Of a stretch of DNA of 42,420 nt, positions 16,942-26,581 are shown in pieces. The notes below the pieces were generated by a model that was not told the origin of the DNA, searched no databases, and worked only from the letters and a program-made list of their open reading frames with translations. The stretch is from Streptomyces prunicolor NBRC 13075 (lineage in GTDB: Bacteria > Actinomycetota > Actinomycetes > Streptomycetales > Streptomycetaceae): contig NZ_BARF01000019.1 of assembly GCF_000367365.1 (NCBI RefSeq), forward strand, positions 1 through 42,420. The letters are read 5' to 3'. The translations under genes were made by a program, and so were the position numbers. Positions within the stretch are counted from its first letter, which is position 1; every line of letters starts with the position of its first letter.

Positions 16942-17913
16942 TCACGGCCAGGGGTTGAGCCCCTCCGCCCGGCGCTGCGCGTACCCCGGTGTCGGGTCCA
17001 GATAGACCCGGTTCACCGAGGGGAACGCCTCCCGCAGCCGCTGCTCGGCCTGTTCGCAGGCCCACTCGATCTGCGCGGCGCTCGACCGGTCCCGGAAGTC
17101 GATCTTCGCGGCGACCAGCGCCTCGCGCGGACCCTGCACGAGGGTCGTCAACTCCAGTACGGCCTCGATGTGTTCGACCCCGAGCAGCTCCTCCCGGATA
17201 CGGTCCCGCATGGCCTTGGGGAGCGGCCGTCCGATGAGGAGTTCGGCGTTGGAGCGGCCGAGCACCCAGGCGACGTAGAGCAGCAGGGCGCCGATGCAGA
17301 GTGAGGCGATGCCGTCCCAGACACCGGAGCCCGTGAGCTGGCCGCCGAGCAGGCCGCCGGCCGCGAGGACCAGGCCGACCAGGGCGGCGGAGTCCTCAAG
17401 GACTACGGCCTTGACTGCGGTGTCAGGGGTGTAGCGGAGGTAGCGCTTGAAGCTGGCGTCGAAGCGGGCCGCCTCGCCGCGCGCCTGGCGTACGCCCGTC
17501 CGCAGGGAGTAGCCCTCCAGGAGGAACGCGACGCCGAGCACGATGTACGAGATGAGCGGGTCGCCGAGGTCCTCGCCGGCGACGAGGGTGTGGATGCCGT
17601 CGTAGATCGAGAAGACCGCGCCGCCGACGAAGGTGGCGACGGCGGCGAGCATCGCCCAGATGTAGCGCTCGGGGCCGTAGCCGAGGGGGTGTTCCTCGTC
17701 GGCGGGCTTGCCGCTGCGTTTGAGGGCGGTGAGGAGGAGGAGTTCGGTGACCGTGTCGGCGACCGAGTGCGCGGCCTCCGACAGCATCGCGCTGGAGCCG
17801 CTGATGACGCCGGCGACCGCCTTCGCGAGCGCGATGCCCAGGTTGGCGACGGCGGCGACGATCACCGTGACGGTGGACTCGCCGCCGCCGTCACCTTCCT
17901 CTGTTTCTGCCAT
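16942..17913 (-). CDS. Cation diffusion facilitator (CDF) family transporter
   Basis: This 323-residue membrane protein has the CDF helices and the helix-2 metal motif H49-xxx-D53 (SEAAHSVADT). The helix-5 counterpart reads L-E-D-S-A-A-L-V-G, so one side of the site uses acidic residues rather than histidine. The C-terminal cytoplasmic domain (about residues 225-323) includes LGVEHIEAVLELTT and DFRDRSSAAQIEWA. Family members exchange Zn, Mn, Fe or Co for protons; the metal is not assigned here. ATG 17913 lies 4 bp after the thioesterase stop, indicating co-transcription with tesB. A much longer reading from 18117 overlaps tesB and is a shadow. Confidence 0.87.
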   Translation of the reverse strand: MAETEEGDGGGESTVTVIVAAVANLGIALAKAVAGVISGSSAMLSEAAHSVADTVTELLLLTALKRSGKPADEEHPLGYGPERYIWAMLAAVATFVGGAVFSIYDGIHTLVAGEDLGDPLISYIVLGVAFLLEGYSLRTGVRQARGEAARFDASFKRYLRYTPDTAVKAVVLEDSAALVGLVLAAGGLLGGQLTGSGVWDGIASLCIGALLLYVAWVLGRSNAELLIGRPLPKAMRDRIREELLGVEHIEAVLELTTLVQGPREALVAAKIDFRDRSSAAQIEWACEQAEQRLREAFPSVNRVYLDPTPGYAQRRAEGLNPWP

Positions 17914-17917
17914 GCCC

Positions 17918-18799
17918 TCAGTGTTCCCGAGGAACCCGGACCACGCCCTCCTGAATGACGGAGATGGCCAGTTGGCCGTCCTGCGTGTAGATCCGCGCCT
18001 GCCCGAGCCCGCGCCCGCCGGACGCCGACGGCGACTCCTGGTCGTAGAGCAGCCACTCGTCCGCGCGGAACGGCCGGTGGAACCACATCGCGTGGTCGAG
18101 GGAGGCCCCGACCACATCTCCTACGGCCCAGCCGCCGCGGCCGTGCGCGAGGAGGACGGAGTCGAGGAGGGTCATGTCGGAGACGTAGGTCGCGAGTACT
18201 ACGTGGAGGAGGGGATCGTCGATGGGGCCTTCGAGCTTGCCGTTGGTGCGGAACCACACCTGGGAGTGCGGTTCGCGCGGTGCGCCGAACTTGCCGTACG
18301 GCGGCTCCTCGACGTAGCGCAGGTCGATGGCCTCGCGGGCCTCGATGAACTTCTCGACGACCTCGGGGGCGATGTGGTCGTAGCCGCGCAGCCGGTCCTG
18401 GGAGGTGGGCAGGGTGGCCGGGTCGGGGGCGGACGGCATGGGGGCCTGGTGTTCGAGGCCGTCCTCGTGGCGCTGGAAGGACGCGGAGAGGGCGAAGATC
18501 GGCTGGCCGTGCTGGACCGCGACGACGCGGCGCGCGGTGAAGGAACGGCCGTCGTTCATGCGCTCGACGGTGTAGACGATGGGCGCGCCGGGGTCGCCGG
18601 GGCGCAGGAAGTACGCGTGGAGGGAGTGGGCGAGACGGTCGGCGGAGACCGTCCGGCCGGCGGCGACCAGCGCCTGGGCCGCCACCTGCCCGCCGAAGAC
18701 GCGGGGGACGACGGCGGACTGGGACTGGCCGCGGAAGATGTTCTCCTCGATCTGCTCAAGGTCGAGCAGATCGAGGAGACCCTGAAGTGCCTTGCTCAT
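17918..18799 (-). CDS. tesB: Acyl-CoA thioesterase II
   Basis: The 293-residue protein is the usual length for TesB and is a double hot-dog protein: the N-terminal half contains RVFGGQVAAQALVAAG and LHAYFLRPGD, and the C-terminal half contains SLDHAMWFHRPFRADEWLLY and a QEG segment, the site of the family catalytic triad. It hydrolyses medium and long acyl-CoA to free acid and CoA in the cytosol. The ATG at 18799 is preceded by AAGGTG. It sits 35 bp downstream of the acyl-CoA dehydrogenase and 4 bp upstream of the CDF gene, so the three probably form one transcript. Confidence 0.92.
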   Translation of the reverse strand: MSKALQGLLDLLDLEQIEENIFRGQSQSAVVPRVFGGQVAAQALVAAGRTVSADRLAHSLHAYFLRPGDPGAPIVYTVERMNDGRSFTARRVVAVQHGQPIFALSASFQRHEDGLEHQAPMPSAPDPATLPTSQDRLRGYDHIAPEVVEKFIEAREAIDLRYVEEPPYGKFGAPREPHSQVWFRTNGKLEGPIDDPLLHVVLATYVSDMTLLDSVLLAHGRGGWAVGDVVGASLDHAMWFHRPFRADEWLLYDQESPSASGGRGLGQARIYTQDGQLAISVIQEGVVRVPREH

Positions 18800-18834
18800 G
18801 GCACCTTTTCTACTGGCCGGTAATTTCGGGGACC

Positions 18835-19992
18835 TTACAGGCCCATGTCCTTTGCGATGATCGTCTTCATGATCTCGCTGGTGCCGCCGTAGATGCGGTT
18901 GACGCGGTTGTCCGCGTACAGGCGGGCGATCGGGTACTCGTTCATGAAGCCGTAGCCGCCGTGCAGCTGGAGGCAGCGGTCGATCACGCGGTGGGCGACC
19001 TCGGTGGTGAACAGCTTGGCGCTGGCCGCCTCGGCGGGGGTCAGCTCACCGGCGTCCAGGGCCTCGGTCGCGCGGTCGACGACGGCCTCGGCGGCGTCCA
19101 CCTCGGCCTGACAGGCGGCCAGTTCGAACTTGGTGTTCTGGAACGCGGCGACGGGCTGGCCGAAGACCACGCGCTCCTGGACGTACTGCTTCGCGAACCG
19201 GACGGCGGCCTTGGCCTGCGCGTACGCGCCGAAGGCGATGCCCCAGCGCTCGGAGGCGAGGTTGTGGCCGAGGTAGTAGAAGCCCTTGTTCTCCTCGCCG
19301 AGGAGGTCCTCGGCCGGGACCTTCACGTCGACGAACGCCAGCTCGGCGGTGTCGGAGGTCTTCAGGCCGAGCTTGTCGAGCTTGCGGCCGACCGAGTAGC
19401 CCTCGGCCTTGGTGTCCACCACGAAGAGGGAGATGCCGTGGCGGCGGTCCTCCTTGGTGGAGGGGGCGGTGCGGGCGCAGACGATCATGCGGTCGGCGTG
19501 CACGCCACCGGTGATGAAGGTCTTGGCGCCGTTGAGGACGTAGTGCGTGCCGTCCTCGGAGAGCTTGGCGGTGGTCTTCATGCCCGCGAGGTCGGAGCCG
19601 GTGCCCGGCTCGGTCATCGCGATGGCCCACATCTCCTCGCCGGAGACGAACTTCGGCAGGTACTTCTTCTTCTGCTCGTCGTTGGCGAGCAGCTTGATGT
19701 AGGGCAGGCCGAGCAGCACGTGCACACCGGAGCCGCCGAAGGAGACACCCGCGCGCGCGGTCTCCTCGTAGAGGACGGCCTCGAACTTGTACGAGTCGAT
19801 GCCCGCGCCGCCGTACTCCTCGTCCACGCGGATACCGAAGACGCCGAGCTCGGCGAGCTTGTAGTAGAAGTCGCGCGGCGCCTGGCCGGCCGCGAACCAC
19901 TCGTCGTAGACGGGGACGACCTCGGCCTCGATGAAGGCGCGCAGGGTCTCCCGGAACGCCTCGTGGTCCTCGTCAAACACCGTACGGCGCAC
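18835..19992 (-). CDS. Acyl-CoA dehydrogenase, LCAD/IVD-like active site
   Basis: This 385-residue FAD flavoprotein begins at GTG 19992 with GGAGG 9 nt upstream. Signatures seen are M-T-E-P-G-T-G-S-D-L (the FAD-binding strand), Q-L-H-G-G-Y-G-F-M, and Y-G-G-T-S-E-I. The medium-chain enzymes carry their catalytic Glu in Y-E-G-T; here that place is Gly, as in long-chain and isovaleryl-CoA dehydrogenases, whose base lies in an earlier helix. A Glu is present there (A-S-E-R-W-G-I-A). It probably oxidises long or branched acyl-CoA, passing electrons to ETF. The TetR gene lies upstream on the same strand, with a palindromic site between them. Confidence 0.88.
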   Translation of the reverse strand: MRRTVFDEDHEAFRETLRAFIEAEVVPVYDEWFAAGQAPRDFYYKLAELGVFGIRVDEEYGGAGIDSYKFEAVLYEETARAGVSFGGSGVHVLLGLPYIKLLANDEQKKKYLPKFVSGEEMWAIAMTEPGTGSDLAGMKTTAKLSEDGTHYVLNGAKTFITGGVHADRMIVCARTAPSTKEDRRHGISLFVVDTKAEGYSVGRKLDKLGLKTSDTAELAFVDVKVPAEDLLGEENKGFYYLGHNLASERWGIAFGAYAQAKAAVRFAKQYVQERVVFGQPVAAFQNTKFELAACQAEVDAAEAVVDRATEALDAGELTPAEAASAKLFTTEVAHRVIDRCLQLHGGYGFMNEYPIARLYADNRVNRIYGGTSEIMKTIIAKDMGL

Positions 19993-20027
19993 CTGCCGCC
20001 ACCTCCAGCTACGTCAAGAGTCCATGT

Positions 20028-20043
20028 CTAAGCGCTTGCTCAG
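20028..20043. promoter_or_regulatory. Palindromic operator-like site upstream of acyl-CoA dehydrogenase
   Basis: CTAAGCGCTTGCTCAG has half-sites CTAAGC and GCTCAG around GCTT. It is 36 bp upstream of the GTG at 19992. It differs from the GTTAACG sites in front of the TetR gene, so a different TetR-type regulator may bind here. The 109-bp gap 19993-20101 holds nothing else recognisable. Confidence 0.45.
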
Positions 20044-20101
20044 AACATCACGGTACCGGCGAGTAGGGGGAGCGTCCAGCGGAACGGACACGTAACGCTC
20101 G

Positions 20102-20698
20102 TCACGCTCCCGCCGCCGCGAACGCCCCCCTCGCCATCCGGTGCAGCAGTTCCGCCGTCGCGCCACGGCCGGGCAGGGAGCCGGGGCGGCCCAGGTGCGG
20201 GGTGGAGTTCAGTAGGCCGAACACCGAGTGGACCGCCGACCGCGCGCTGGGTTCGGCCAGCTCCGGGTACACCTCTCGTACGACCTCGACCCACAACTCC
20301 ACATACTGGCGCTGGAGTTGACGCACCAGCTTGCGGTCGGTGTCCCGCAGGCGGTCCAGCTCCCGGTCGTGCAGCGTGATCAGCGGGCGGTCGTCGAGGG
20401 CGAAGTCGATGTGGCCCTCGATGAGGGAGTCGAGGAGCGGCTCCGCGGAGGTCACGCCCTGCGCCTCCGCCAGGCGGCGCTTCGCGCCCGTGAGGAGCTG
20501 GCCGCTGATGCCGACCAGCAGCTCCGCGAGCATCGCGTCCTTGCCCGGGAAGTGGCGGTACAGGCCAGGTCCGCTGATGCCGACCGCCGCGCCTATCTCG
20601 TCGACACCGACGCCGTGGAATCCCCGCTCGGCGAAGAGCCGCGCGGCCTCCTTGAGGATCTGCTCGCGGCGGGTGGGGGCGTCGGTTCTCGTGGTCAT
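20102..20698 (-). CDS. TetR/AcrR family regulator
   Basis: The 198-residue protein has an N-terminal TetR helix-turn-helix (REQILKEAARLFAERGF, then VDEIGAAVGISGPGLYRHF, residues 10-60) and an all-helical ligand domain. It is divergent from the carboxylase operon, with two copies of a palindrome in the shared promoter region (20720-20765), so autoregulation plus control of the leucine-catabolic operon is the simplest reading. The effector would be a CoA thioester or a related acid, which is inference from the target genes. Confidence 0.88.
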   Translation of the reverse strand: MTTRTDAPTRREQILKEAARLFAERGFHGVGVDEIGAAVGISGPGLYRHFPGKDAMLAELLVGISGQLLTGAKRRLAEAQGVTSAEPLLDSLIEGHIDFALDDRPLITLHDRELDRLRDTDRKLVRQLQRQYVELWVEVVREVYPELAEPSARSAVHSVFGLLNSTPHLGRPGSLPGRGATAELLHRMARGAFAAAGA

Positions 20699-20719
20699 GG
20701 AAGCAATTCTAGACAGGGA

Positions 20720-20765
20720 GGTTAGCGGTCGTTAACCTGAAGGAAATGGTTAACGCTCATTAACA
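20720..20765. promoter_or_regulatory. Twin TetR operators between tetR and the carboxylase operon
   Basis: GGTTAGCGGTCGTTAACC (20720-20737) and GGTTAACGCTCATTAACA (20748-20765) share the pattern GTTANCGNNCRTTAAC, an imperfect palindrome with a central dinucleotide. The centres are 28 bp apart. The pair sits 22 bp upstream of the TetR ATG and 39 bp upstream of the carboxyltransferase ATG, the expected place for repressor sites. Confidence 0.7.
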
Positions 20766-20804
20766 GCCGAGAGCGGCCGATCGCTGTGCGAGGGGACCCA
20801 CAGA

Positions 20805-22421
20805 ATGCAAGAGGCACCGGAGCTGACGAGCGCGGCCGATCCCGCGTCGGAGGCGTGGCGGGCCAACGAGGCGGCGCACCGCGCGCTGGGCGAGGAGCTG
20901 CGGCAGAAGCTCGCCGCGGCCCGGCTCGGCGGCGGTGAGCGGGCCCGGGACCGGCACACCGCGCGCGGCAAGCTGCTCCCCCGCGACCGCGTCGACACGC
21001 TGCTCGACCCGGGCTCGCCCTTCCTGGAGCTGGCTCCCCTCGCCGCCGACGGGATGTACGACGGGGCCGCCCCTGCCGCCGGTGTCATCGCCGGGATCGG
21101 GCGGGTGAGCGGGCGCGAGTGCGTGATCGTCGCGAACGACGCCACGGTCAAGGGCGGGACCTACTACCCGATGACCGTGAAGAAGCATCTGCGCGCCCAG
21201 GAGATCGCCCTCGAGAACAGGCTCCCCTGTATCTATCTCGTCGACTCCGGGGGCGCCTTCCTGCCCATGCAGGACGAGGTGTTCCCGGACCGGGACCACT
21301 TCGGGCGGATCTTCTTCAACCAGGCCCGGATGTCGGGGGCCGGGATTCCGCAGATCGCCGCCGTGCTGGGGTCCTGTACCGCCGGGGGCGCCTACGTCCC
21401 CGCCATGAGCGACGAGGCCGTCATCGTCCGGAATCAGGGGACGATCTTCCTGGGCGGGCCGCCCCTCGTGAAGGCCGCCACCGGCGAGGTGGTCACCGCC
21501 GAGGAGCTGGGCGGCGGCGACGTCCACGCACGCGTGTCGGGCGTCACCGACCATCTCGCGGAGGACGACGCCCATGCGCTGCGGATCGTCCGGAACATCG
21601 CCGCCACGCTCCCCGCGCGCGGGGCCCTGCCCTGGGAGGTCACCGAGTCGGTGGAGCCGAAGGTCGACCCGTACGGGATCTACGGCTCCGTCCCCGTCGA
21701 CTCCCGTACCCCCTACGACGTACGGGAGATCATCGCGCGCGTGGTCGACGGCTCCCGGTTCGCCGAGTTCAAGGCCGAGTTCGGGCAGACCCTGGTCACC
21801 GGCTTCGCCCGCATCCACGGCCACCCGGTCGGCATCGTCGCCAACAACGGCATCCTGTTCTCCGAATCCGCCCAGAAGGGCGCCCACTTCATCGAACTGT
21901 GCGACCAGCGCGGCATCCCCCTGGTGTTCCTCCAGAACATCTCGGGGTTCATGGTCGGCAAGGACTACGAAGCGGGCGGGATCGCCAAGCACGGCGCCAA
22001 GATGGTCACCGCCGTCGCCTGCGCGCGCGTGCCGAAGCTGACGGTCGTGGTCGGCGGCTCGTACGGCGCGGGCAACTACTCGATGTGCGGCCGGGCGTAC
22101 TCCCCCCGCTTCCTGTGGATGTGGCCCGGCGCCAAGATCTCCGTCATGGGCGGCGAGCAGGCCGCGTCCGTCCTCGCGACCGTGAAGCGGGACCAGTTGG
22201 AGGGGCGCGGGGAGGAGTGGCCGGCCGAGGACGAGGACGCCTTCAAGGACCCGATCCGGCAGCAGTACGAGCGCCAGGGCAACGCCTACTACGCCACCGC
22301 CCGGCTCTGGGACGACGGGGTCATCGACCCGACGGAGACCCGCCAGGTGCTGGGTCTGGCCCTGACCGCCTGTGCCAACGCGCCCCTGGGAGAACCCCAG
22401 TTCGGCGTCTTCCGGATGTGA
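20805..22421 (+). CDS. Acyl-CoA carboxylase, carboxyltransferase subunit (methylcrotonyl-CoA type)
   Basis: The 538-residue protein covers both halves of the carboxyltransferase fold. The N-terminal half has [18 protein letters not shown] and [16 protein letters not shown]; the C-terminal half has [21 protein letters not shown] and [16 protein letters not shown], features typical of methylcrotonyl-CoA carboxylase beta subunits rather than the propionyl-CoA type. It transfers carboxyl from carboxybiotin to 3-methylcrotonyl-CoA in leucine degradation. It is the first gene of a four-gene operon; the next gene starts in a TGATG overlap. Specificity also rests on the HMG-CoA lyase downstream, which uses the product of this pathway. 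Confidence 0.9.
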   Translation: MQEAPELTSAADPASEAWRANEAAHRALGEELRQKLAAARLGGGERARDRHTARGKLLPRDRVDTLLDPGSPFLELAPLAADGMYDGAAPAAGVIAGIGRVSGRECVIVANDATVKGGTYYPMTVKKHLRAQEIALENRLPCIYLVDSGGAFLPMQDEVFPDRDHFGRIFFNQARMSGAGIPQIAAVLGSCTAGGAYVPAMSDEAVIVRNQGTIFLGGPPLVKAATGEVVTAEELGGGDVHARVSGVTDHLAEDDAHALRIVRNIAATLPARGALPWEVTESVEPKVDPYGIYGSVPVDSRTPYDVREIIARVVDGSRFAEFKAEFGQTLVTGFARIHGHPVGIVANNGILFSESAQKGAHFIELCDQRGIPLVFLQNISGFMVGKDYEAGGIAKHGAKMVTAVACARVPKLTVVVGGSYGAGNYSMCGRAYSPRFLWMWPGAKISVMGGEQAASVLATVKRDQLEGRGEEWPAEDEDAFKDPIRQQYERQGNAYYATARLWDDGVIDPTETRQVLGLALTACANAPLGEPQFGVFRM

Positions 22422-24427
22422 TGAGGATGCCCGAGATGGTCGACACATTCGAGAATCCCGAGACACCCAAGGTTCCCGAGACGCCCGAGGTCCCCGAGAT
22501 GTTCGAGACGGTCCTCGTGGCCAACCGGGGTGAGATCGCGGTCCGTGTCATCCGCACCCTGCGCTCCCTCGGCGTGCGCTCGGTGGCCGTCTTCTCCGAC
22601 GCCGACGCGGACGCCCGGCACGTCCGCGAGGCCGACACGGCGGTACGGCTCGGACCGGCACCGGCCGCCGAGAGCTATCTGTCGGTGGAACGGCTCCTGG
22701 AGGCGGCGGCCCGCTCCGGCGCGCAGGCGGTGCACCCGGGCTACGGCTTCCTCGCCGAGAACGCGGCCTTCGCGCGCGCGTGCGCCGACGCCGGGCTCGT
22801 CTTCATCGGTCCCCCGGCCGACGCGATCGCCCTCATGGGCGACAAGATCCGCGCCAAGGAGACCGTGCAGGCGGCCGGTGTCCCGGTCGTCCCCGGCGGC
22901 CGCGACCCCGAACTCTCCAAGGCCGCCCATGAGTTGGGTGCACCCGTACTCCTCAAGCCCTCAGCCGGCGGTGGCGGCAAGGGCATGCGCCTCGTCCGCG
23001 ACCTCACCCTCCTCGACGACGAGATCGCCGCCGCCCGCCGCGAGGCCCGCGCCTCCTTCGGCGACGACACCCTCCTGGTCGAGCGCTGGGTCGACCGCCC
23101 CCGCCACATCGAGATCCAGATCCTGGCCGACGGCCACGGCAACGTCGTCCACCTCGGCGAACGCGAGTGCTCCTTGCAGCGCCGGCACCAGAAGGTCGTC
23201 GAGGAGGCCCCGAGCGTGCTCCTCGACTCCGGCACCCGCGCGGCGATGGGCGAGGCCGCGGTGCAGGCGGCCCGCTCGTGCGGGTACGCGGGCGCGGGCA
23301 CGGTGGAGTTCATCGTGCCGGGCAGCGACCCCTCGTCGTACTACTTCATGGAGATGAACACCCGCCTCCAAGTGGAGCACCCGGTAACGGAGTTGGTGAC
23401 CGGCCTCGACCTCGTGGAGTGGCAGCTGCGGGTGGCGGCGGGCGAGCGACTGCCCTTCGCGCAGGAGGACATCGCGCTCACCGGGCACGCCATCGAGGCC
23501 CGCATCTGCGCCGAAACTGTGTCCAATAAAGAGGGCGCGCGCGGATTCCTCCCCTCCGGCGGCACCGTCCTGAAGCTGAACGAGCCCTCGGGCAACGGCA
23601 TCCGCACCGACTCCGGCCTCTCCGAAGGCACCGAGGTCGGCAGTCTCTACGACCCGATGCTCTCCAAGGTCATCGCCTACGGCCCCGACCGCGCGACCGC
23701 GCTCAGGAAGCTCCGGGCCGCCCTCGCGGACACGGTGACCTTGGGCGTGCCGACGAACGCGGGGTTCCTGCGCAGGCTCCTCGCCCATCCGGCGGTCGTA
23801 GCGGGCGAGTTGGACACCGGGCTCGTCGAGCGGGAGGCGGACTCGCTCATCCCCGACGAGGTGCCCATGGAGGTGTACGAGGCGGCAGCGGCCGTACGGC
23901 TGGAGGCTCTCCGCCCCAAGGACGACGGGTGGACCGACCCCTTCTCGGTGCCGGACGGGTGGCGGCTGGGCGGCACTCCTAAGCCGGTCGGGTTCCACCT
24001 GAGGGTGACCGAGCCCGTGGAGTACGTCCCGCGCGGAGCCCACACCGTCACCGCCGACCAGGTCGCCGTCACCCTCGACGGGGTCCGGCACACCTTTCAC
24101 CGGGCCGGTGACTGGCTGGGCCGGGACGGGGACGCCTGGCAGGTGCGGGACCACGATCCGGTGGCCGCCTCGCTGAGCGGGGCCGACCGGTCCGGTGCTG
24201 GTTCACTGACCGCGCCGATGCCGGGGACGGTGACCGTGGTGAAGGTCGCCGTGGGGGATCAAGTGGCCGCGGGGCAGAGCCTGTTGGTGGTGGAGGCGAT
24301 GAAGATGGAGCACGTCGTCTCCGCGCCGCACGCCGGCACCGTCGCCGAACTCGACGTGACGCCCGGCGCGACGGTCGCCATGGACCAGGTGCTGGCGGTC
24401 GTCACGCCCGTGGAGGAGGACCAGTGA
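22421..24427 (+). CDS. Acyl-CoA carboxylase biotin carboxylase / BCCP subunit (methylcrotonyl-CoA type)
   Basis: The 668-residue chain has a biotin carboxylase domain ([40 protein letters not shown]), a BT linker region (around 475-595) and a C-terminal biotinyl domain with E625-A-M-K628-M, Lys628 being the biotin site. With the preceding subunit it forms the 3-methylcrotonyl-CoA carboxylase. ATG 22421 overlaps the previous stop codon in a TGATG arrangement that favours it as start. It gives a Pro/Glu-rich leader of 26 residues that is absent from family members, which start at [12 protein letters not shown] 22499 would remove that leader. No good ribosome site was seen for either start. Confidence 0.9.
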   Translation: MRMPEMVDTFENPETPKVPETPEVPEMFETVLVANRGEIAVRVIRTLRSLGVRSVAVFSDADADARHVREADTAVRLGPAPAAESYLSVERLLEAAARSGAQAVHPGYGFLAENAAFARACADAGLVFIGPPADAIALMGDKIRAKETVQAAGVPVVPGGRDPELSKAAHELGAPVLLKPSAGGGGKGMRLVRDLTLLDDEIAAARREARASFGDDTLLVERWVDRPRHIEIQILADGHGNVVHLGERECSLQRRHQKVVEEAPSVLLDSGTRAAMGEAAVQAARSCGYAGAGTVEFIVPGSDPSSYYFMEMNTRLQVEHPVTELVTGLDLVEWQLRVAAGERLPFAQEDIALTGHAIEARICAETVSNKEGARGFLPSGGTVLKLNEPSGNGIRTDSGLSEGTEVGSLYDPMLSKVIAYGPDRATALRKLRAALADTVTLGVPTNAGFLRRLLAHPAVVAGELDTGLVEREADSLIPDEVPMEVYEAAAAVRLEALRPKDDGWTDPFSVPDGWRLGGTPKPVGFHLRVTEPVEYVPRGAHTVTADQVAVTLDGVRHTFHRAGDWLGRDGDAWQVRDHDPVAASLSGADRSGAGSLTAPMPGTVTVVKVAVGDQVAAGQSLLVVEAMKMEHVVSAPHAGTVAELDVTPGATVAMDQVLAVVTPVEEDQ

Positions 24428-25404
24428 CACTCGGACCAGCGACGCTCGGACCAGCGACACTCCCGATGGTCGTACCGGCCCCCGATCTGCCCGCCCGGGT
24501 GCGCATCCACGAGGTGGGGGCGCGGGACGGGCTGCAGAACGAGAAGGCGACCGTGCCGACGGAGGTGAAGGCCGAGTTCGTGCGGCGGCTGGCCGACGCG
24601 GGCCTGACCACGATCGAGGCGACCAGCTTCGTGCACCCCAAGTGGGTGCCCCAACTGGCCGACGCGGAGCAGCTGTTCCCGCTCGTGCGCGACCTGCCGG
24701 GCGTACACCTCCCCGTCCTGGTGCCGAACGCCCGCGGGCTCGACCGGGCCCTGTCCCTGAAGGCGACCCGCGTCGCCGTCTTCGCCAGCGCCACCGAGTC
24801 CTTCGCCAAGGCCAACCTCAACCGCACGGTGGACGAGTCGCTGGCCGTGTTCGCCCCGGTCGTGGCCCGCGCCAAGGACGAGGGCGCCCATGTGCGCGGA
24901 TATGTCTCCATGTGCTTCGGCGACCCCTGGGAGGGCGCGGTCCCGATCGCTCAAGTGGTGCGTGTCTGCCGGGCGTTGGTCGACATGGGCTGCGACGAGC
25001 TGAGCCTCGGCGACACGATCGGGGTGGCAACTCCCGGCCATGTGCTGGAGTTGCTGGCCGCGCTCAATGAACAAGGCGTCCCCACCCCTCTGTTGGGCGT
25101 GCACTTCCACGACACCTACGGCCAGGCCCTCTCCAACACCCTGGCCGCCCTCCAGCACGGCGTCACCACCGTGGACGCCTCCGCGGGCGGCCTCGGCGGC
25201 TGCCCGTTCGCCAAGTCCGCGACCGGCAACCTCGCGACCGAGGACCTGGTGTGGATGCTCCAGGGTCTCGGCATCGATTCCGGAGTCGACCTCGCCCGTC
25301 TCACCGCCACCAGCGTGTGGATGGCCGAACAACTGGGCCGACCCAGCCCGTCCCGCACCGTCCGCGCACTCGGTAAAACAGCGCAGCCCCACAAGGAGCA
25401 GTGA
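24424..25404 (+). CDS. Hydroxymethylglutaryl-CoA lyase
   Basis: The 326-residue TIM-barrel protein carries the HMG-CoA lyase hallmarks: R-D-G-L-Q-N-E (34-40), a barrel-bottom T-S-F-V-H-P-K, H227-F-H229-D-T-Y-G (metal histidines) and the flexible loop G-L-G-G-C260-P-F-A with the reactive cysteine. It cleaves HMG-CoA to acetyl-CoA and acetoacetate, the last step of leucine breakdown. GTG 24424 overlaps the previous stop by four bases. The start region contains a direct repeat (ACTCGGACCAGCGAC-like, twice), and an in-frame ATG at 24466 would skip it. A methylglutaconyl-CoA hydratase, needed for a full pathway, is not in the window. Confidence 0.93.
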   Translation: MTLGPATLGPATLPMVVPAPDLPARVRIHEVGARDGLQNEKATVPTEVKAEFVRRLADAGLTTIEATSFVHPKWVPQLADAEQLFPLVRDLPGVHLPVLVPNARGLDRALSLKATRVAVFASATESFAKANLNRTVDESLAVFAPVVARAKDEGAHVRGYVSMCFGDPWEGAVPIAQVVRVCRALVDMGCDELSLGDTIGVATPGHVLELLAALNEQGVPTPLLGVHFHDTYGQALSNTLAALQHGVTTVDASAGGLGGCPFAKSATGNLATEDLVWMLQGLGIDSGVDLARLTATSVWMAEQLGRPSPSRTVRALGKTAQPHKEQ

Positions 25405-25409
25405 CCGCC

Positions 25410-26570
25410 ATGGACCACCGTCTCTCCCCCGAGCTGGAAGAACTCCGCCATACGGTAGAGGAGTTCGCGCACGACGTCGTCGCACCGAAGATCGGCGACT
25501 TCTACGAGCGGCACGAGTTCCCGTACGAGATCGTCCGCGAGATGGGCCGCATGGGCCTGTTCGGACTCCCGTTCCCCGAGGAGTACGGCGGGATGGGCGG
25601 CGACTATCTGGCGCTCGGCCTCGTCCTTGAGGAACTGGCCCGGGTCGACTCGTCGGTCGCCATCACCCTGGAGGCCGGGGTGTCGCTGGGCGCGATGCCC
25701 ATCCACCTCTTCGGCACCGACGCGCAGAAGGCCGAGTGGCTGCCCCGGCTCTGCTCCGGCGAGATCCTCGGCGCCTTCGGGCTGACCGAGCCGGACGGCG
25801 GCTCCGACGCGGGGGCGACGCGGACGACGGCCCGGCTCGACCCGGACACCGATGAGTGGGTGATCAACGGTTCCAAGTGCTTCATCACCAACTCCGGTAC
25901 GGACATCACCGGTCTGGTGACGGTCACCGCGGTGACGGGACGCAAGCCCGACGGCAAGCCGCTGATCTCGTCGATCATCGTGCCGTCCGGGACGCCCGGC
26001 TTCACGGTCGCGGCGCCGTACTCGAAGGTCGGCTGGAACGCCTCCGACACCCGTGAGCTGTCCTTCGCGGATGTGCGGGTCCCGGCGGCGAACCTGCTGG
26101 GTGAACTCGGCCGCGGCTACGCCCAGTTCCTGCGCATCCTGGACGAGGGCCGTATCGCCATCGCGGCGCTCGCGACCGGTCTCGCGCAGGGCTGTGTCGA
26201 CGAGTCGGTGAAGTACGCCAAGGAACGGCACGCGTTCGGGCGGCCGATCGGCGCGAACCAGGCCATCCAGTTCAAGATCGCCGACATGGAGATGAAGGCC
26301 CACACCTCTCGGCTGTCCTGGCGCGACGCGGCCTCCCGGCTGGTCGCGGGCGAGCCCTTCAAGAAGGAGGCCGCCCTCGCCAAGCTGTACTCCTCGACCA
26401 TCGCCGTCGACAACGCCCGTGACGCCACCCAGGTGCACGGCGGGTACGGCTTCATGAACGAGTACCCGGTGGCCCGGATGTGGCGCGACTCCAAGATCCT
26501 GGAGATCGGCGAGGGCACCAGTGAGGTCCAACGGATGCTGATCGCCCGCGAGTTGGGCCTCACGGGCTGA
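25410..26570 (+). CDS. acdH: Acyl-CoA dehydrogenase (AcdH-like, short/branched-chain)
   Basis: The 386-residue flavoprotein shows L-T-E-P-D-G-G-S-D-A (FAD strand), V-H-G-G-Y-G-F-M-N-E and G-E-G-T-S-E-V near the C-terminus. Unlike the other dehydrogenase in the window, it keeps Glu at the medium-chain catalytic place (E-G-T-S), and the helix-G position reads D-E-G-R. In streptomycetes an AcdH of this type is known to take part in branched-chain amino acid breakdown, which fits an operon ending with carboxylase and lyase genes. ATG 25410 follows AAGGAG (25393-25398); GTG 25401 overlaps the previous stop and is an alternative. The gene is convergent with the heme oxygenase gene, 11 bp apart. Confidence 0.9.
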   Translation: MDHRLSPELEELRHTVEEFAHDVVAPKIGDFYERHEFPYEIVREMGRMGLFGLPFPEEYGGMGGDYLALGLVLEELARVDSSVAITLEAGVSLGAMPIHLFGTDAQKAEWLPRLCSGEILGAFGLTEPDGGSDAGATRTTARLDPDTDEWVINGSKCFITNSGTDITGLVTVTAVTGRKPDGKPLISSIIVPSGTPGFTVAAPYSKVGWNASDTRELSFADVRVPAANLLGELGRGYAQFLRILDEGRIAIAALATGLAQGCVDESVKYAKERHAFGRPIGANQAIQFKIADMEMKAHTSRLSWRDAASRLVAGEPFKKEAALAKLYSSTIAVDNARDATQVHGGYGFMNEYPVARMWRDSKILEIGEGTSEVQRMLIARELGLTG

Positions 26571-26581
26571 CAGTCGGCCTT

